From: Spirochaetota bacterium | Lineage (GTDB): Bacteria > Spirochaetota > Spirochaetia > Treponematales > Treponemataceae | Assembly (NCBI GenBank): GCA_023393015.1 | Contig: JAEWMY010000056.1 | Span: forward strand, 1 to 64,000 | Direction: 5' to 3' | DNA length: 64,000 bases | Part shown: positions 16,379-23,894 of the stretch, piece after piece | Layout of the letters: the number at the start of each line of letters is the position of its first letter | How positions within the stretch are numbered: the first letter of the stretch is position 1 | Translations under genes and position numbers: made by a program | Notes under the pieces: generated by a model | Told to the model about the DNA's origin: nothing | What the model saw: only the letters and a program-made list of their open reading frames with translations | The model's database searches: none

Positions 16379-17989
16379 ATGCGCGCGGCCTCACGGGTAA
16401 CGCTTGACGGCATAAGCGTCCTCTTTCCCCAGGCGCCCGGCTCGTCGGAACCGGCCGGATCTGGCGAGCCGGCCGGATCTGGCGAGCCGGATTTCCGCGC
16501 GCTGGACGGAGTTACGCTTTCATTCGCGAGAGGAGAACTTCACGCCGTCCTCGGCGAGAACGGGGCCGGAAAGTCTACGCTCATGCACGTGCTTTCGGGA
16601 CTCATTCGGCCCTCGGCTGGTTCGGTCATCATAGACGGAAGCCGTGCCGGTTTCGCGTCGAGCGCCGACGCGCTCGCGGCCGGCATCGCGATGGTACACC
16701 AGCGGCCACGTCTCGCAGACGGTCTTTCCGCGCTCGACAACGCCCTGCTCGGCGAGTCATCGGCCCTCCTCAATCGACGCGAGAGCTCGCGCGCGCTTCG
16801 CGAAATAGAGCGCCGATGGGACGTCGATCTGGACATCGCGCGCGTGGCCGGAGAACTCTCCCCGGCGGATCGGCTCAGGGCCGCCCTTCTCGGGGCCTTG
16901 CTGACCGACCCCTCGTTTCTCGTGCTTGACGAGCCGACCGCCGTCCTCGATCCCGCCGAACGGGATCGCTTCCTCTCGGCGGCGCGCGCCATGACGCGCG
17001 GAGCGTCGGACGGCAAGCCGCCGGAAACGCCGCGCGAGGCGTCACGCGACCCCATCGGCGTCGTGCTCGTTACCCACAAGATAGACGACGTCCTGAGATG
17101 GTCCGACCGCGTGACCGTCCTCCGGAAGGGACGGATCGTATCGTCACTCGCCGTGGACGATATTCCCGGCGGGAGAGAAGACGGCGGGCCATGGCTTTCG
17201 TCGCTCCTTTCCGGCGTAACCCAGGCGACTCGGGCGACCCCGACGGTCCGGACGGACGAAACGGGCGTGACACGAAACGCCGGACATGCGGAGAAGGCGG
17301 CGGAATCCGCCGGAATCTCCATCGAGGTCCGATCCCTTACGGCACGGCCTTCGGACCGGAATCATATCGTGGACGTGTCGTTCACGGCCTTTCCCGGCGA
17401 GATCACCGGCGTCGTCGGGCATCCGGGAAGCGGGATCGACACCCTTGAGGACGCGCTCTGCGGGATGAGCCCGGCGCAATCGGGGGAGATCGCGCTCGGA
17501 CCGCTATCCGTCCCGGCGCGACTCGTAACGCCCGCGTGGCTTCGCGCGAACGGGGTCGCCCTCGTCCCCTCGAACCGGACCGTTCGCGGGTCGCATCCCG
17601 CGCTGACCGCGCGCGACGTCCTGCTCGCCGGGAGGACGGACGCCCCCGAACGGAACAGGGCCGCCGAAACCGCCTTCGCGAAGGACTTGCTCGCCTCCGA
17701 GGGACTTGCCGTATCGCCCGACCGCCTCGCGGGAACCCTTTCCGGTGGCCAGCTCCAGCGGCTCATACTCGCGCGGGAACTCGGCGGGCGGACGCCTCCC
17801 CGCGCGCTCATACTCGCCGAGCCCGAATGGGGCCTCGATATCGCGAGCGTCGCGCGTCTCCGCGACCGGCTCCGCGCGGCCGCCGCTTCCGGCATCGCGG
17901 TACTCGTCCTGACCGACACGCCGGACACGATGGCGGTCCCGGGCTTTTACTCCCGCACGATAGCGATTCGCGAAGGGAGGCTCGCGTGA
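16379..17989 (+). CDS. Nucleoside-type ABC importer ATPase, two fused ABC domains
   Basis: The 536-aa protein is an RbsA/YufO-type double ATPase. Domain 1 has Walker A GENGAGKST, Q-loop MVHQR and Walker B LVLDEPTAVLD, but the signature is degenerate (GELSPADR). Domain 2 has a degraded Walker A (GHPGSGIDT), a good signature LSGGQLQR and Walker B ALILAEPEWGLD. The pattern implies one competent composite ATP site. An 18-bp tandem duplication at 16451-16486 inserts EPAGSG twice near residue 28. The GTG start of the next gene overlaps its TGA stop. Confidence 0.9.
   Translation: MRAASRVTLDGISVLFPQAPGSSEPAGSGEPAGSGEPDFRALDGVTLSFARGELHAVLGENGAGKSTLMHVLSGLIRPSAGSVIIDGSRAGFASSADALAAGIAMVHQRPRLADGLSALDNALLGESSALLNRRESSRALREIERRWDVDLDIARVAGELSPADRLRAALLGALLTDPSFLVLDEPTAVLDPAERDRFLSAARAMTRGASDGKPPETPREASRDPIGVVLVTHKIDDVLRWSDRVTVLRKGRIVSSLAVDDIPGGREDGGPWLSSLLSGVTQATRATPTVRTDETGVTRNAGHAEKAAESAGISIEVRSLTARPSDRNHIVDVSFTAFPGEITGVVGHPGSGIDTLEDALCGMSPAQSGEIALGPLSVPARLVTPAWLRANGVALVPSNRTVRGSHPALTARDVLLAGRTDAPERNRAAETAFAKDLLASEGLAVSPDRLAGTLSGGQLQRLILARELGGRTPPRALILAEPEWGLDIASVARLRDRLRAAAASGIAVLVLTDTPDTMAVPGFYSRTIAIREGRLA
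16451..16486 (+). repeat. 18-bp tandem duplication inside ABC ATPase gene
   Basis: Two perfect in-frame copies of CCGGCCGGATCTGGCGAG add six residues each before the first ABC domain. Confidence 0.85.
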
Positions 17990-19026
17990 AAGGCCTTCTC
18001 GCGCCGGTCGCGGCCCTCGTCGCGGCGATAACCGTCATTACGGCGTTCCTCGCGCTTTCGGGCGATTCGCCCGCGGCCACGCTCGCCTTGTTCTTCTCGC
18101 GCCCCTTCTCTTCCTGGTGGCATTTCGGGAACCTCCTCAACGGCGCGGCCCTCCTCATGATCGCGGCGACGGGGTCCTCCCTCGCGCTCAGGTCGGGTTC
18201 CTTCAACCTCGGAGGAGAGGCGCAAATCTACGCGCCCGCGCTCGTAACGGCACTGATCCTTTCTTCGGACCTCTGGCCGTCTGACCTTTCCGCCGCGGGA
18301 GCCGTCCTCCCGTTCGCGGCCGCCGCGCTCGCCGCGACGATCTCGGGCGCGGCACTCGCCGCGGTTCCCGCCGCCCTCCGCTCGCGCCGCGGGGTAAGCG
18401 AACTTCTTTCGTCGTTCCTGTTCTCGGCGGCGACCCTCCCGATACTCGATTACCTCGTCGGAGGGCCGCTTCGCGACCAGTCGAAAAACCTTCTCGCGAC
18501 CGCGCCCGTCGCCAAGGCATTTCGCCTTCCTCCGCTCGCGGACCCCTCGCTTTTCAACGTCTCGTTTTTCGTCGCCCTCGCCGTCGCGGTCGCCGCGGCG
18601 CTCTTCCTGACGAAAACGAAGGCGGGTTTCAGGCTCGGCGTGACCGGGGTCGCCCCGGAGTTCGCGCGATTTTCCGGGTTCCGGACCGGCCGGATCGCAG
18701 CGGCGACGCTCACCGTCTCGGGCGCCCTCCACGGACTCGCGGGATTCTTCTCCGTCACGGGAACCTGGTACCTCTGCCATCAGGGACACTCGGGCGGCAT
18801 GGGGTGGAGCGCCCTCGCCGTCGCCCTTATCGCGGGCAAGGGTCCGTACGCGATCATCCCCGCCGCCCTCGTGTTTTCATGGCTCGAGGCGGCCTCCGAC
18901 AGCGCCCTCCTTTCCGCGCGCTTCGGTTTCGACTCGACCTCGATCGTGCAGGCGATCCTCCTGCTCGTCATTTCCGCGAGGCTGACGCGCGTCCGTAGCG
19001 CGACCTCCCGCCCGAGGAGCGCGTAA
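17986..19026 (+). CDS. Nucleoside-type ABC transporter permease 1
   Basis: The 346-aa protein has about 8-10 membrane helices and the BPD_transp_2 style motif SGSFNLGGEAQIYAPALV in the first third. A GFRLGVTG-like loop follows before the conserved GLAG stretch. It pairs with the next gene as the transmembrane channel of the BMP importer (YufP-like). The start is GTG at 17986, overlapping the TGA of the ATPase gene, with GGGAGG upstream; the longer frame to 17536 is a shadow of the ATPase gene. Confidence 0.88.
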   Translation: MKGLLAPVAALVAAITVITAFLALSGDSPAATLALFFSRPFSSWWHFGNLLNGAALLMIAATGSSLALRSGSFNLGGEAQIYAPALVTALILSSDLWPSDLSAAGAVLPFAAAALAATISGAALAAVPAALRSRRGVSELLSSFLFSAATLPILDYLVGGPLRDQSKNLLATAPVAKAFRLPPLADPSLFNVSFFVALAVAVAAALFLTKTKAGFRLGVTGVAPEFARFSGFRTGRIAAATLTVSGALHGLAGFFSVTGTWYLCHQGHSGGMGWSALAVALIAGKGPYAIIPAALVFSWLEAASDSALLSARFGFDSTSIVQAILLLVISARLTRVRSATSRPRSA

Positions 19027-19872
19027 ATGGCCGACGTCGTCTTCACGATCGTCCTCATGTCCGTACCCCTGGTTTTCGCGACGCTCGGCGCGCTCGTGTC
19101 CGAGCGGGCGGGAGTGCTCGCCGTTTTCATGGACGGCGCGATAACCCTCTCCGGATGCGTCGCGGTCGCGGTAACGCTCGCGACGGGAAACGCGACGGCG
19201 GGATTCCTTACGGCGTGCCTCGCCACCGTGGCCCTCCTCTTCGCGATCGCGGTATTCACCGAGCGGACGGGGGCGAATCCCTTTTTGACCGGGCTCTCCG
19301 TCAATCTCCTCTCGGTCGGGCTCACCTCGTGGCTTTCGGCCTCGCTGTTCGGCACGAGGGGCGTCGTCGATCTCGCCGAACGAGGCCTCGTCGTATCCTA
19401 TCCGGAGGTACCGGTCGCGGTCCTTGCCCTCTCGCTCGCGCCCCTCCTCTCCCTCGCGTTCCGCCATACGCCCTGGGGGATGCGCCTCTTCGTTTCCGGC
19501 GACGCGGGTCCCGCCCTCGAGGCGAAGGGCCGCTCGCCGGCACGCTATCGCGTCGCGTCCTGGTGCGTCGCCGCCCTCTTCGCCTCCTTCGCGGGGGCAT
19601 CCCTCGCGTTCAGGCTCGGGGCCTTCGTCCCGAACCTCTCGGCCGGCCGCGGCTGGACGGCGCTCGCCGCCTGCTACCTGGGATACCGCCGCCCCCTCCC
19701 CTGCCTCGGGGCCGTGTTCGTTTTCACGGCCGCGGAGTACGCCACGAACGCCTTGCAGGGAACCGCCATACCCGGCACGGTCATCCTCGGACTTCCCTAC
19801 GCGCTCGCGCTGTTCGTATTCGCGCTCGTTCCGTCAAAACGTCCGTTTCGGGGGAAGCGCCGGACCCGGTGA
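19027..19872 (+). CDS. Nucleoside-type ABC transporter permease 2
   Basis: The 281-aa permease (YufQ-like) has about eight membrane helices and keeps the family features LGALVSERAGVLAVFMDGAI and GANPFLTGLSVNLL. It starts immediately after the stop of permease 1 (TAA then ATG). Together with the BMP protein, ATPase and permease 1 it completes a nucleoside-type importer. It is the last gene of that operon. Confidence 0.88.
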   Translation: MADVVFTIVLMSVPLVFATLGALVSERAGVLAVFMDGAITLSGCVAVAVTLATGNATAGFLTACLATVALLFAIAVFTERTGANPFLTGLSVNLLSVGLTSWLSASLFGTRGVVDLAERGLVVSYPEVPVAVLALSLAPLLSLAFRHTPWGMRLFVSGDAGPALEAKGRSPARYRVASWCVAALFASFAGASLAFRLGAFVPNLSAGRGWTALAACYLGYRRPLPCLGAVFVFTAAEYATNALQGTAIPGTVILGLPYALALFVFALVPSKRPFRGKRRTR

Positions 19873-19952
19873 CGGGCGCGAACGGGGCGCCCGACAAAAA
19901 AAACGCGATTTCCCCGCCCGCTCCGTGAAAACCCGCGGATCAGGCGCTATGC

Positions 19953-19980
19953 TTGGTAGTGAATACTCTTTTTTTATCAT
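19953..19980 (+). promoter_or_regulatory. Promoter of HD phosphohydrolase gene
   Basis: TTGGTA (19953-19958), 16-bp spacer, TATCAT (19975-19980). An upstream ATG at 19949 lies ahead of this promoter, which supports the start at 20000. Confidence 0.45.
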
Positions 19981-19999
19981 CGGGCAAAGTGGGGACATC

Positions 20000-20923
20000 A
20001 TGGCCGAAACCGCCGAAACGCACCTGACACGACTTTTCAATCCCGCCCAACGGGACGTCGTGATAGGCGAATGCCTCGAGCTCGCGACAGGCGCGCTCGA
20101 CGGCGACTCGGCGAGCCTTCTGGAACGCCAGTGGCGGCTCACCGCCGATCTCTACCGCGGAACCTACCCCGGATACAAGGCCTGCAATACCGAGTACCAC
20201 GACTTCGCCCATACCTGCGACGTCCTGTGCGCCACGATTCGCATGTGCGACGGGGCGCTGTCGCAGGGGATGCGCCTGGATCCGGGTCTCTACCGGGATA
20301 CGGTCGTAGCGGCGATGTTGCACGACGCGGGCTACATCCAGGAAGCGGACGACGACTCCGGCACCGGCGCGAAACACACGAAAGAGCACGTTTCGCGCGG
20401 CATCGCCTTTACCGCCCGCGAACGCGAGAAGTTCGGCCTGACCGCGGAGCAAGCGGCCCGGATCGGGCGACTCATCCTGGGCACCGACCTTTCGGTCGAT
20501 TTCGAGGGTATTCCCTACGAGAGCACCGCCGAGCGTTTCGCGGGACAGTTATTGGCCTCGGCCGACCTCCTCGGCCAGATGGCCGACCGTACCTACCTCG
20601 AGAAACTGCTCTTTCTGTACTACGAGTTCAAGGAGGCGGGATTTCCCGGCTACGACACCGAGTTCGACATCCTCAAGAAGACGCTCGGCTTCTACGAAAT
20701 GACGCGCAAGCGCCTCTTTATAACCCTCGGGAACACGGCCGTGATGGCCCTGCACCACTTTACCGCGCGTTACGGCGTGCACCGCAACCTGTATATGGAC
20801 TCGATCGAGCGACAGATAGAATACCTTACGGAAATCATCGATGACGACACGGTCAATTTCCGGAAAAAACTCAAGCGTCTCGATCTCGAGGCGGTCTCCG
20901 AGGCGCATCGGCATCGGCATTGA
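20000..20923 (+). CDS. HD-domain phosphohydrolase, PDEase-like
   Basis: The 307-aa soluble protein has an HD-type metal site: EYHDFAHTCDV in the first third, AAMLHDAGYIQ about 45 residues later, a His-containing helix TKEHVSRGIAF, and ASADLLGQMADRTY. The YHxxxHxxDV pattern and spacing recall class I cyclic-nucleotide phosphodiesterases rather than RelA/SpoT or HD-GYP proteins. A cyclic nucleotide or nucleotide substrate is plausible but unproven. It is monocistronic, with its own promoter and a terminator behind it. The C-terminus ends HRHRH. Confidence 0.75.
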   Translation: MAETAETHLTRLFNPAQRDVVIGECLELATGALDGDSASLLERQWRLTADLYRGTYPGYKACNTEYHDFAHTCDVLCATIRMCDGALSQGMRLDPGLYRDTVVAAMLHDAGYIQEADDDSGTGAKHTKEHVSRGIAFTAREREKFGLTAEQAARIGRLILGTDLSVDFEGIPYESTAERFAGQLLASADLLGQMADRTYLEKLLFLYYEFKEAGFPGYDTEFDILKKTLGFYEMTRKRLFITLGNTAVMALHHFTARYGVHRNLYMDSIERQIEYLTEIIDDDTVNFRKKLKRLDLEAVSEAHRHRH

Positions 20924-20942
20924 CGTCGGCGCCCGTGAGGAC

Positions 20943-21026
20943 GCGCGGCGACTCGAGAGAGCGTGGGAACGCGCGGCGACTCGAGAGAGCGCGGGAACGC
21001 GCGGCGACTCGAGAGAGCGCGGGAAC
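20943..21026. repeat. 28-bp tandem repeat, three copies plus a partial one
   Basis: Three near-identical copies of a 28-bp unit starting GCGCGGCGACTCGAGAGAGC occupy 20943-20970, 20971-20998 and 20999-21026. The first differs by one base (T for C), and a truncated copy follows. There are no spacers, so it is not a CRISPR. It lies between the HD gene stop and the shared terminator. Confidence 0.9.
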
Positions 21027-21053
21027 GCGCGGAGACGACGATCGCGCGGGGGG

Positions 21054-21088
21054 AAAAAAACGACGGACAGAAGTTCGTCGTTTTTTTT
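21054..21088. terminator. Bidirectional terminator between HD and GH43 genes
   Basis: Stem ACGACGGAC/GTTCGTCGT (one G-T wobble) with loop AGAA is flanked by A7 on the left and T8 on the right, so it can act on both strands. Confidence 0.8.
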
Positions 21089-21112
21089 GTTTTCAGGATT
21101 CGCGCCGGGAAA

Positions 21113-22075
21113 TCAGGGAGTCATCGGGACGATCGTGCCGTCCGCGTTATAGGAAAGCTTGCAGAACTTCACGCACCGCTTGTGGTTGATTCCCTTGGAC
21201 AGCTCGCAGTCGTGATAGAAGAGGTACCACTGGCCCTTGTACTCGACGATCGAGTGATGGGTCGTCCAGCCGAGCACCGGCGGAAGGAACATCCCGCGGT
21301 AGGTATACGGTCCGTAGATCGTCTTCGAGGTCGCGTACACGAGCCGATGGGTGTCGCCCGTGGAATACGAAAAGTAATAGGTTCCATTATACTTGTGGAG
21401 CCAGGGACCCTCGAAGTAGCGGCGGTCGTGATCGTTCGCCCGGAGCGGCTTGCCCGCCTCGTCGACGATCACGAGGTCGCGCGGCTTCTCGGCGAACTCG
21501 AGCATGTCGTCGGAAAGCCTGGCGATCTTCGGGCACACGGCGGGAACGTTTCCCTCGGGCTCCTTGCCGTTGGGATCGAAGGAACCGGAAACCCATTTGT
21601 CGAGCTGTCCGCCCCAGATGCCGCCGAAGCCCATATAGGTCGATCCGTCATCGTCGGTAAAGACGCACGGGTCGATGCTGAAGCTGCCCTTGATATAGTC
21701 CTTCTGCGCCTTGAACGGGCCGCCGGGGGCGTCGCCGACCGCGACGCCGATGCGGAAGATACCGTCCTTGTCGCGCGCGGGAAAATAGAAATAGTATTTC
21801 CCGTTCTTGGTCGCGGCGTCGGGAGCCCACAGTTGCTTCGAGGCCCACGGCACGTCGTCCAGATGAAGGGCGAGACCGAGATCCTTCGGGCTCTGGCTCA
21901 TGTCGTCCATCTCGAAGACATGATAATCGTTCATGTCGTACTGGTCGCCGTTGTCGTTGGACTCCATCTCGATATCGCGGTCGTGCGACGGATAGACGTA
22001 GAGCTTTCCGTTGAACACGTTCGCCGAGGGATCGGCGGTATACATGTGGGTGACGAGGGGTTTCTTCTCAAGCAT
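21113..22075 (-). CDS. Glycoside hydrolase family 43 protein
   Basis: The 320-aa protein is a five-bladed beta-propeller type GH43 enzyme. Three catalytic acids can be placed: D15 (TADPSANVF, general base), D135 (FSIDPCVF, pKa modulator) and E222 (YFEGPWLHKY, general acid). Relatives remove arabinose or xylose side chains from hemicellulose. No signal peptide is present, so it acts in the cytoplasm on imported oligosaccharides. ATG at 22075 with GGGAG upstream is preferred over 22108. It stands alone, without transporter or other sugar genes nearby, and carries a palindrome in its promoter. Confidence 0.88.
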   Translation of the reverse strand: MLEKKPLVTHMYTADPSANVFNGKLYVYPSHDRDIEMESNDNGDQYDMNDYHVFEMDDMSQSPKDLGLALHLDDVPWASKQLWAPDAATKNGKYYFYFPARDKDGIFRIGVAVGDAPGGPFKAQKDYIKGSFSIDPCVFTDDDGSTYMGFGGIWGGQLDKWVSGSFDPNGKEPEGNVPAVCPKIARLSDDMLEFAEKPRDLVIVDEAGKPLRANDHDRRYFEGPWLHKYNGTYYFSYSTGDTHRLVYATSKTIYGPYTYRGMFLPPVLGWTTHHSIVEYKGQWYLFYHDCELSKGINHKRCVKFCKLSYNADGTIVPMTP

Positions 22076-22106
22076 TGGTATCTCCCGTGCAATTGGTATG
22101 CTTGTC

Positions 22107-22141
22107 ATTATAACGCCTTATGACGCCGCGCGCCATAAGGC
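22107..22141 (-). promoter_or_regulatory. GH43 promoter with overlapping palindrome (candidate operator)
   Basis: TATAAT (22107-22112, minus strand) is preceded by an 11-bp inverted repeat, GCCTTATGACG (22115-22125) and CGCCATAAGGC (22131-22141), with 10 of 11 positions matching and a 5-nt spacer. It covers the -35 position, the usual place for a repressor site. Confidence 0.55.
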
Positions 22142-22171
22142 TTTACACCGAAAAAACCGGAGGCTAGCCAC

Positions 22172-23758
22172 TTAGTAGGCGGCGAGGATCGAAGAGAGCC
22201 GTTCCTTTCCGATGATCTTCATGAAATTCGCGAGTCGGGGACCCTGATCCTTGCCGATGAGGGCCTGGTAGGTCGCGGTAAAGAGGGCCTTCGCCTCGAG
22301 ACCGCAGTTCGCCGCGACGGCGTACACGAGCTCCGAAAGGCCCTTCTCGTCGACGCCGTCCATCTTCGGCACGACCTCGTCGCGGATGGCCCTGACCGCG
22401 TCGAGCGCGGGACCCGAGAGCTCGGCCTTCGAACCGTCCTTGCGGAGGGCGAAGCGGAAATCCTCGGGCGCGCATTCGTTGATCCAGTACCAGGCGCAGG
22501 CGGCGCGCGCGCGAAGCCGGCCGAGCTGGGATTCCCTGACGTCTGGAAGCGAGGCGATTACCGCCTCGATGTCGCCGTCGTTCGTCTGCAGGAGATTGCA
22601 GAGGTGACGGAAGGGAATCTGGTAGGATATCTCGGACGGAAGTTCGCCGACCTGCGAAAGCTCCCATATGCGGCGTTCCTTCCTGAATATCTCGTCGTTC
22701 TTGGCGGTCTCGACGCCCCAGGCCACGCGCTCGGTCTTGTCGTAATCCTCGTATATCTTGATGACGTCGAGGTCGAAGCTGATGACGAACTCGGTATTCG
22801 GCCGCGTGCCCGCGAAGAGATACCGCGCGATCTCGGGCTGGTAGACGCGGAGGATATCGTAGAGGTCGACGACCTTTCCCTTGGACGATGACATCTTTCC
22901 GGGCGTACCCTTGATGCCGATGAAGTCGTAGCGGAAGGTAATCGGCGGCTCCCAGCCGAAAATTTCCTTCGAGACGAGCTTGGCGGTGTCGAAGGAACCG
23001 CCCTGGGAGTGATGATCCTTTCCCGCGGGCTCGAAGACCGTCTTCTCGTGGTTCCACCTCATCGGCCAGTCGACTCTCCAGCCGAGCTTGACGCCCTTCG
23101 CCTCGCGAAGATCGACGGTATCGCGGAAGCCGCACTCGCACGAATACGAAAGGCCCCAGTCCCCGTTCCAGGCCTCGACGGTCGTCGTGTCCTTGTTGCA
23201 CTTGTCGCAAAACACCGACACGGGCCAGTATTCCTCGTCCTCCGGGATCTTGTGGTCGTCGTCGCGGTAGCGGTTGAGGCAGTCCTTGATTCGGACGCGG
23301 TTGTCGAGGGCGGTCTTCATGCCCTCGTCGTAGGTATGCGCGCGGTACCGCTCGCTTTGATAGAGGAATTCGGGGAAGATGCCGACCGCGGGAAGGATCG
23401 ACTCGACGTCGACCTCGTGATGGCGGGCGTAGCTCGCGTCGCGGCCGAAGGGGTCCGGCACCATGGTTATGGGGAATCGAAGATGCTTTTCGAGCAACTC
23501 CGGGTTCGGCATGTTCGCCGGTACCTTGCGAAAGACGTCGTAGTCGTCCCACGAGTAGATGAAGCGGACTTTCTTGCCGCGCGCGCGCAGGGCCCTCACG
23601 ACGAGATCGACCGAGATGATCTCGCGGAAGTTTCCGATATGGACCGTGCCCGACGGGGTGATGCCCGAGGCGCAGGTATAGAGGTCGAGGTCGCCCCGTT
23701 CCCGTATGATTTTGTCGGCGGTTTGGTCCGCCCAATGCGAAAGGGTTTCTTGTGCCAT
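22172..23758 (-). CDS. lysS: Lysyl-tRNA synthetase, class I
   Basis: The 528-aa enzyme charges tRNA-Lys. It is the class I (archaeal-type) LysRS, with HIGN at 40-43 (PSGTVHIGNF) and KMSSS at 288-292. Zinc-type cysteines CDKC (184-187) and CEC (207-209) lie between them. Class I LysRS is found in most archaea, spirochaetes and some alphaproteobacteria and is unrelated in fold to the usual bacterial enzyme, so it is a good lineage marker. The ATG is only 8 nt from the -10 box. Confidence 0.97.
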   Translation of the reverse strand: MAQETLSHWADQTADKIIRERGDLDLYTCASGITPSGTVHIGNFREIISVDLVVRALRARGKKVRFIYSWDDYDVFRKVPANMPNPELLEKHLRFPITMVPDPFGRDASYARHHEVDVESILPAVGIFPEFLYQSERYRAHTYDEGMKTALDNRVRIKDCLNRYRDDDHKIPEDEEYWPVSVFCDKCNKDTTTVEAWNGDWGLSYSCECGFRDTVDLREAKGVKLGWRVDWPMRWNHEKTVFEPAGKDHHSQGGSFDTAKLVSKEIFGWEPPITFRYDFIGIKGTPGKMSSSKGKVVDLYDILRVYQPEIARYLFAGTRPNTEFVISFDLDVIKIYEDYDKTERVAWGVETAKNDEIFRKERRIWELSQVGELPSEISYQIPFRHLCNLLQTNDGDIEAVIASLPDVRESQLGRLRARAACAWYWINECAPEDFRFALRKDGSKAELSGPALDAVRAIRDEVVPKMDGVDEKGLSELVYAVAANCGLEAKALFTATYQALIGKDQGPRLANFMKIIGKERLSSILAAY

Positions 23759-23766
23759 AGGAAACG

Positions 23767-23795
23767 AGTATAGCGTTTTGGCGCGTTTGGGACAA
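23767..23795 (-). promoter_or_regulatory. lysS promoter
   Basis: On the minus strand TTGTCC (23790-23795), 17-bp spacer, TATACT (23767-23772), then 8 nt to the ATG at 23758. No Shine-Dalgarno is present; the mRNA is probably leaderless. Confidence 0.6.
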
Positions 23796-23817
23796 TGAGG
23801 GACCCGACGCGCCCGCG

Positions 23818-23868
23818 AAAAAAACCGGCCCGGACGCGACCGTAAGGGGTCGGACGCGAACGGGCCGG
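23818..23868 (-). terminator. Terminator of the six-gene ABC operon
   Basis: CCGGCCCG (23825-23832) and CGGGCCGG (23861-23868) form a perfect 8-bp stem with inner partial pairing, followed on the minus strand by seven T (23818-23824). Confidence 0.75.
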
Positions 23869-23894
23869 CGGGGGAGAAGGTTGCCGCGGCGCGC

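Noticed and set aside
20943..21026. CRISPR array
   Set aside because: The 28-bp units are directly adjacent with no unique spacers, and there are no cas genes.
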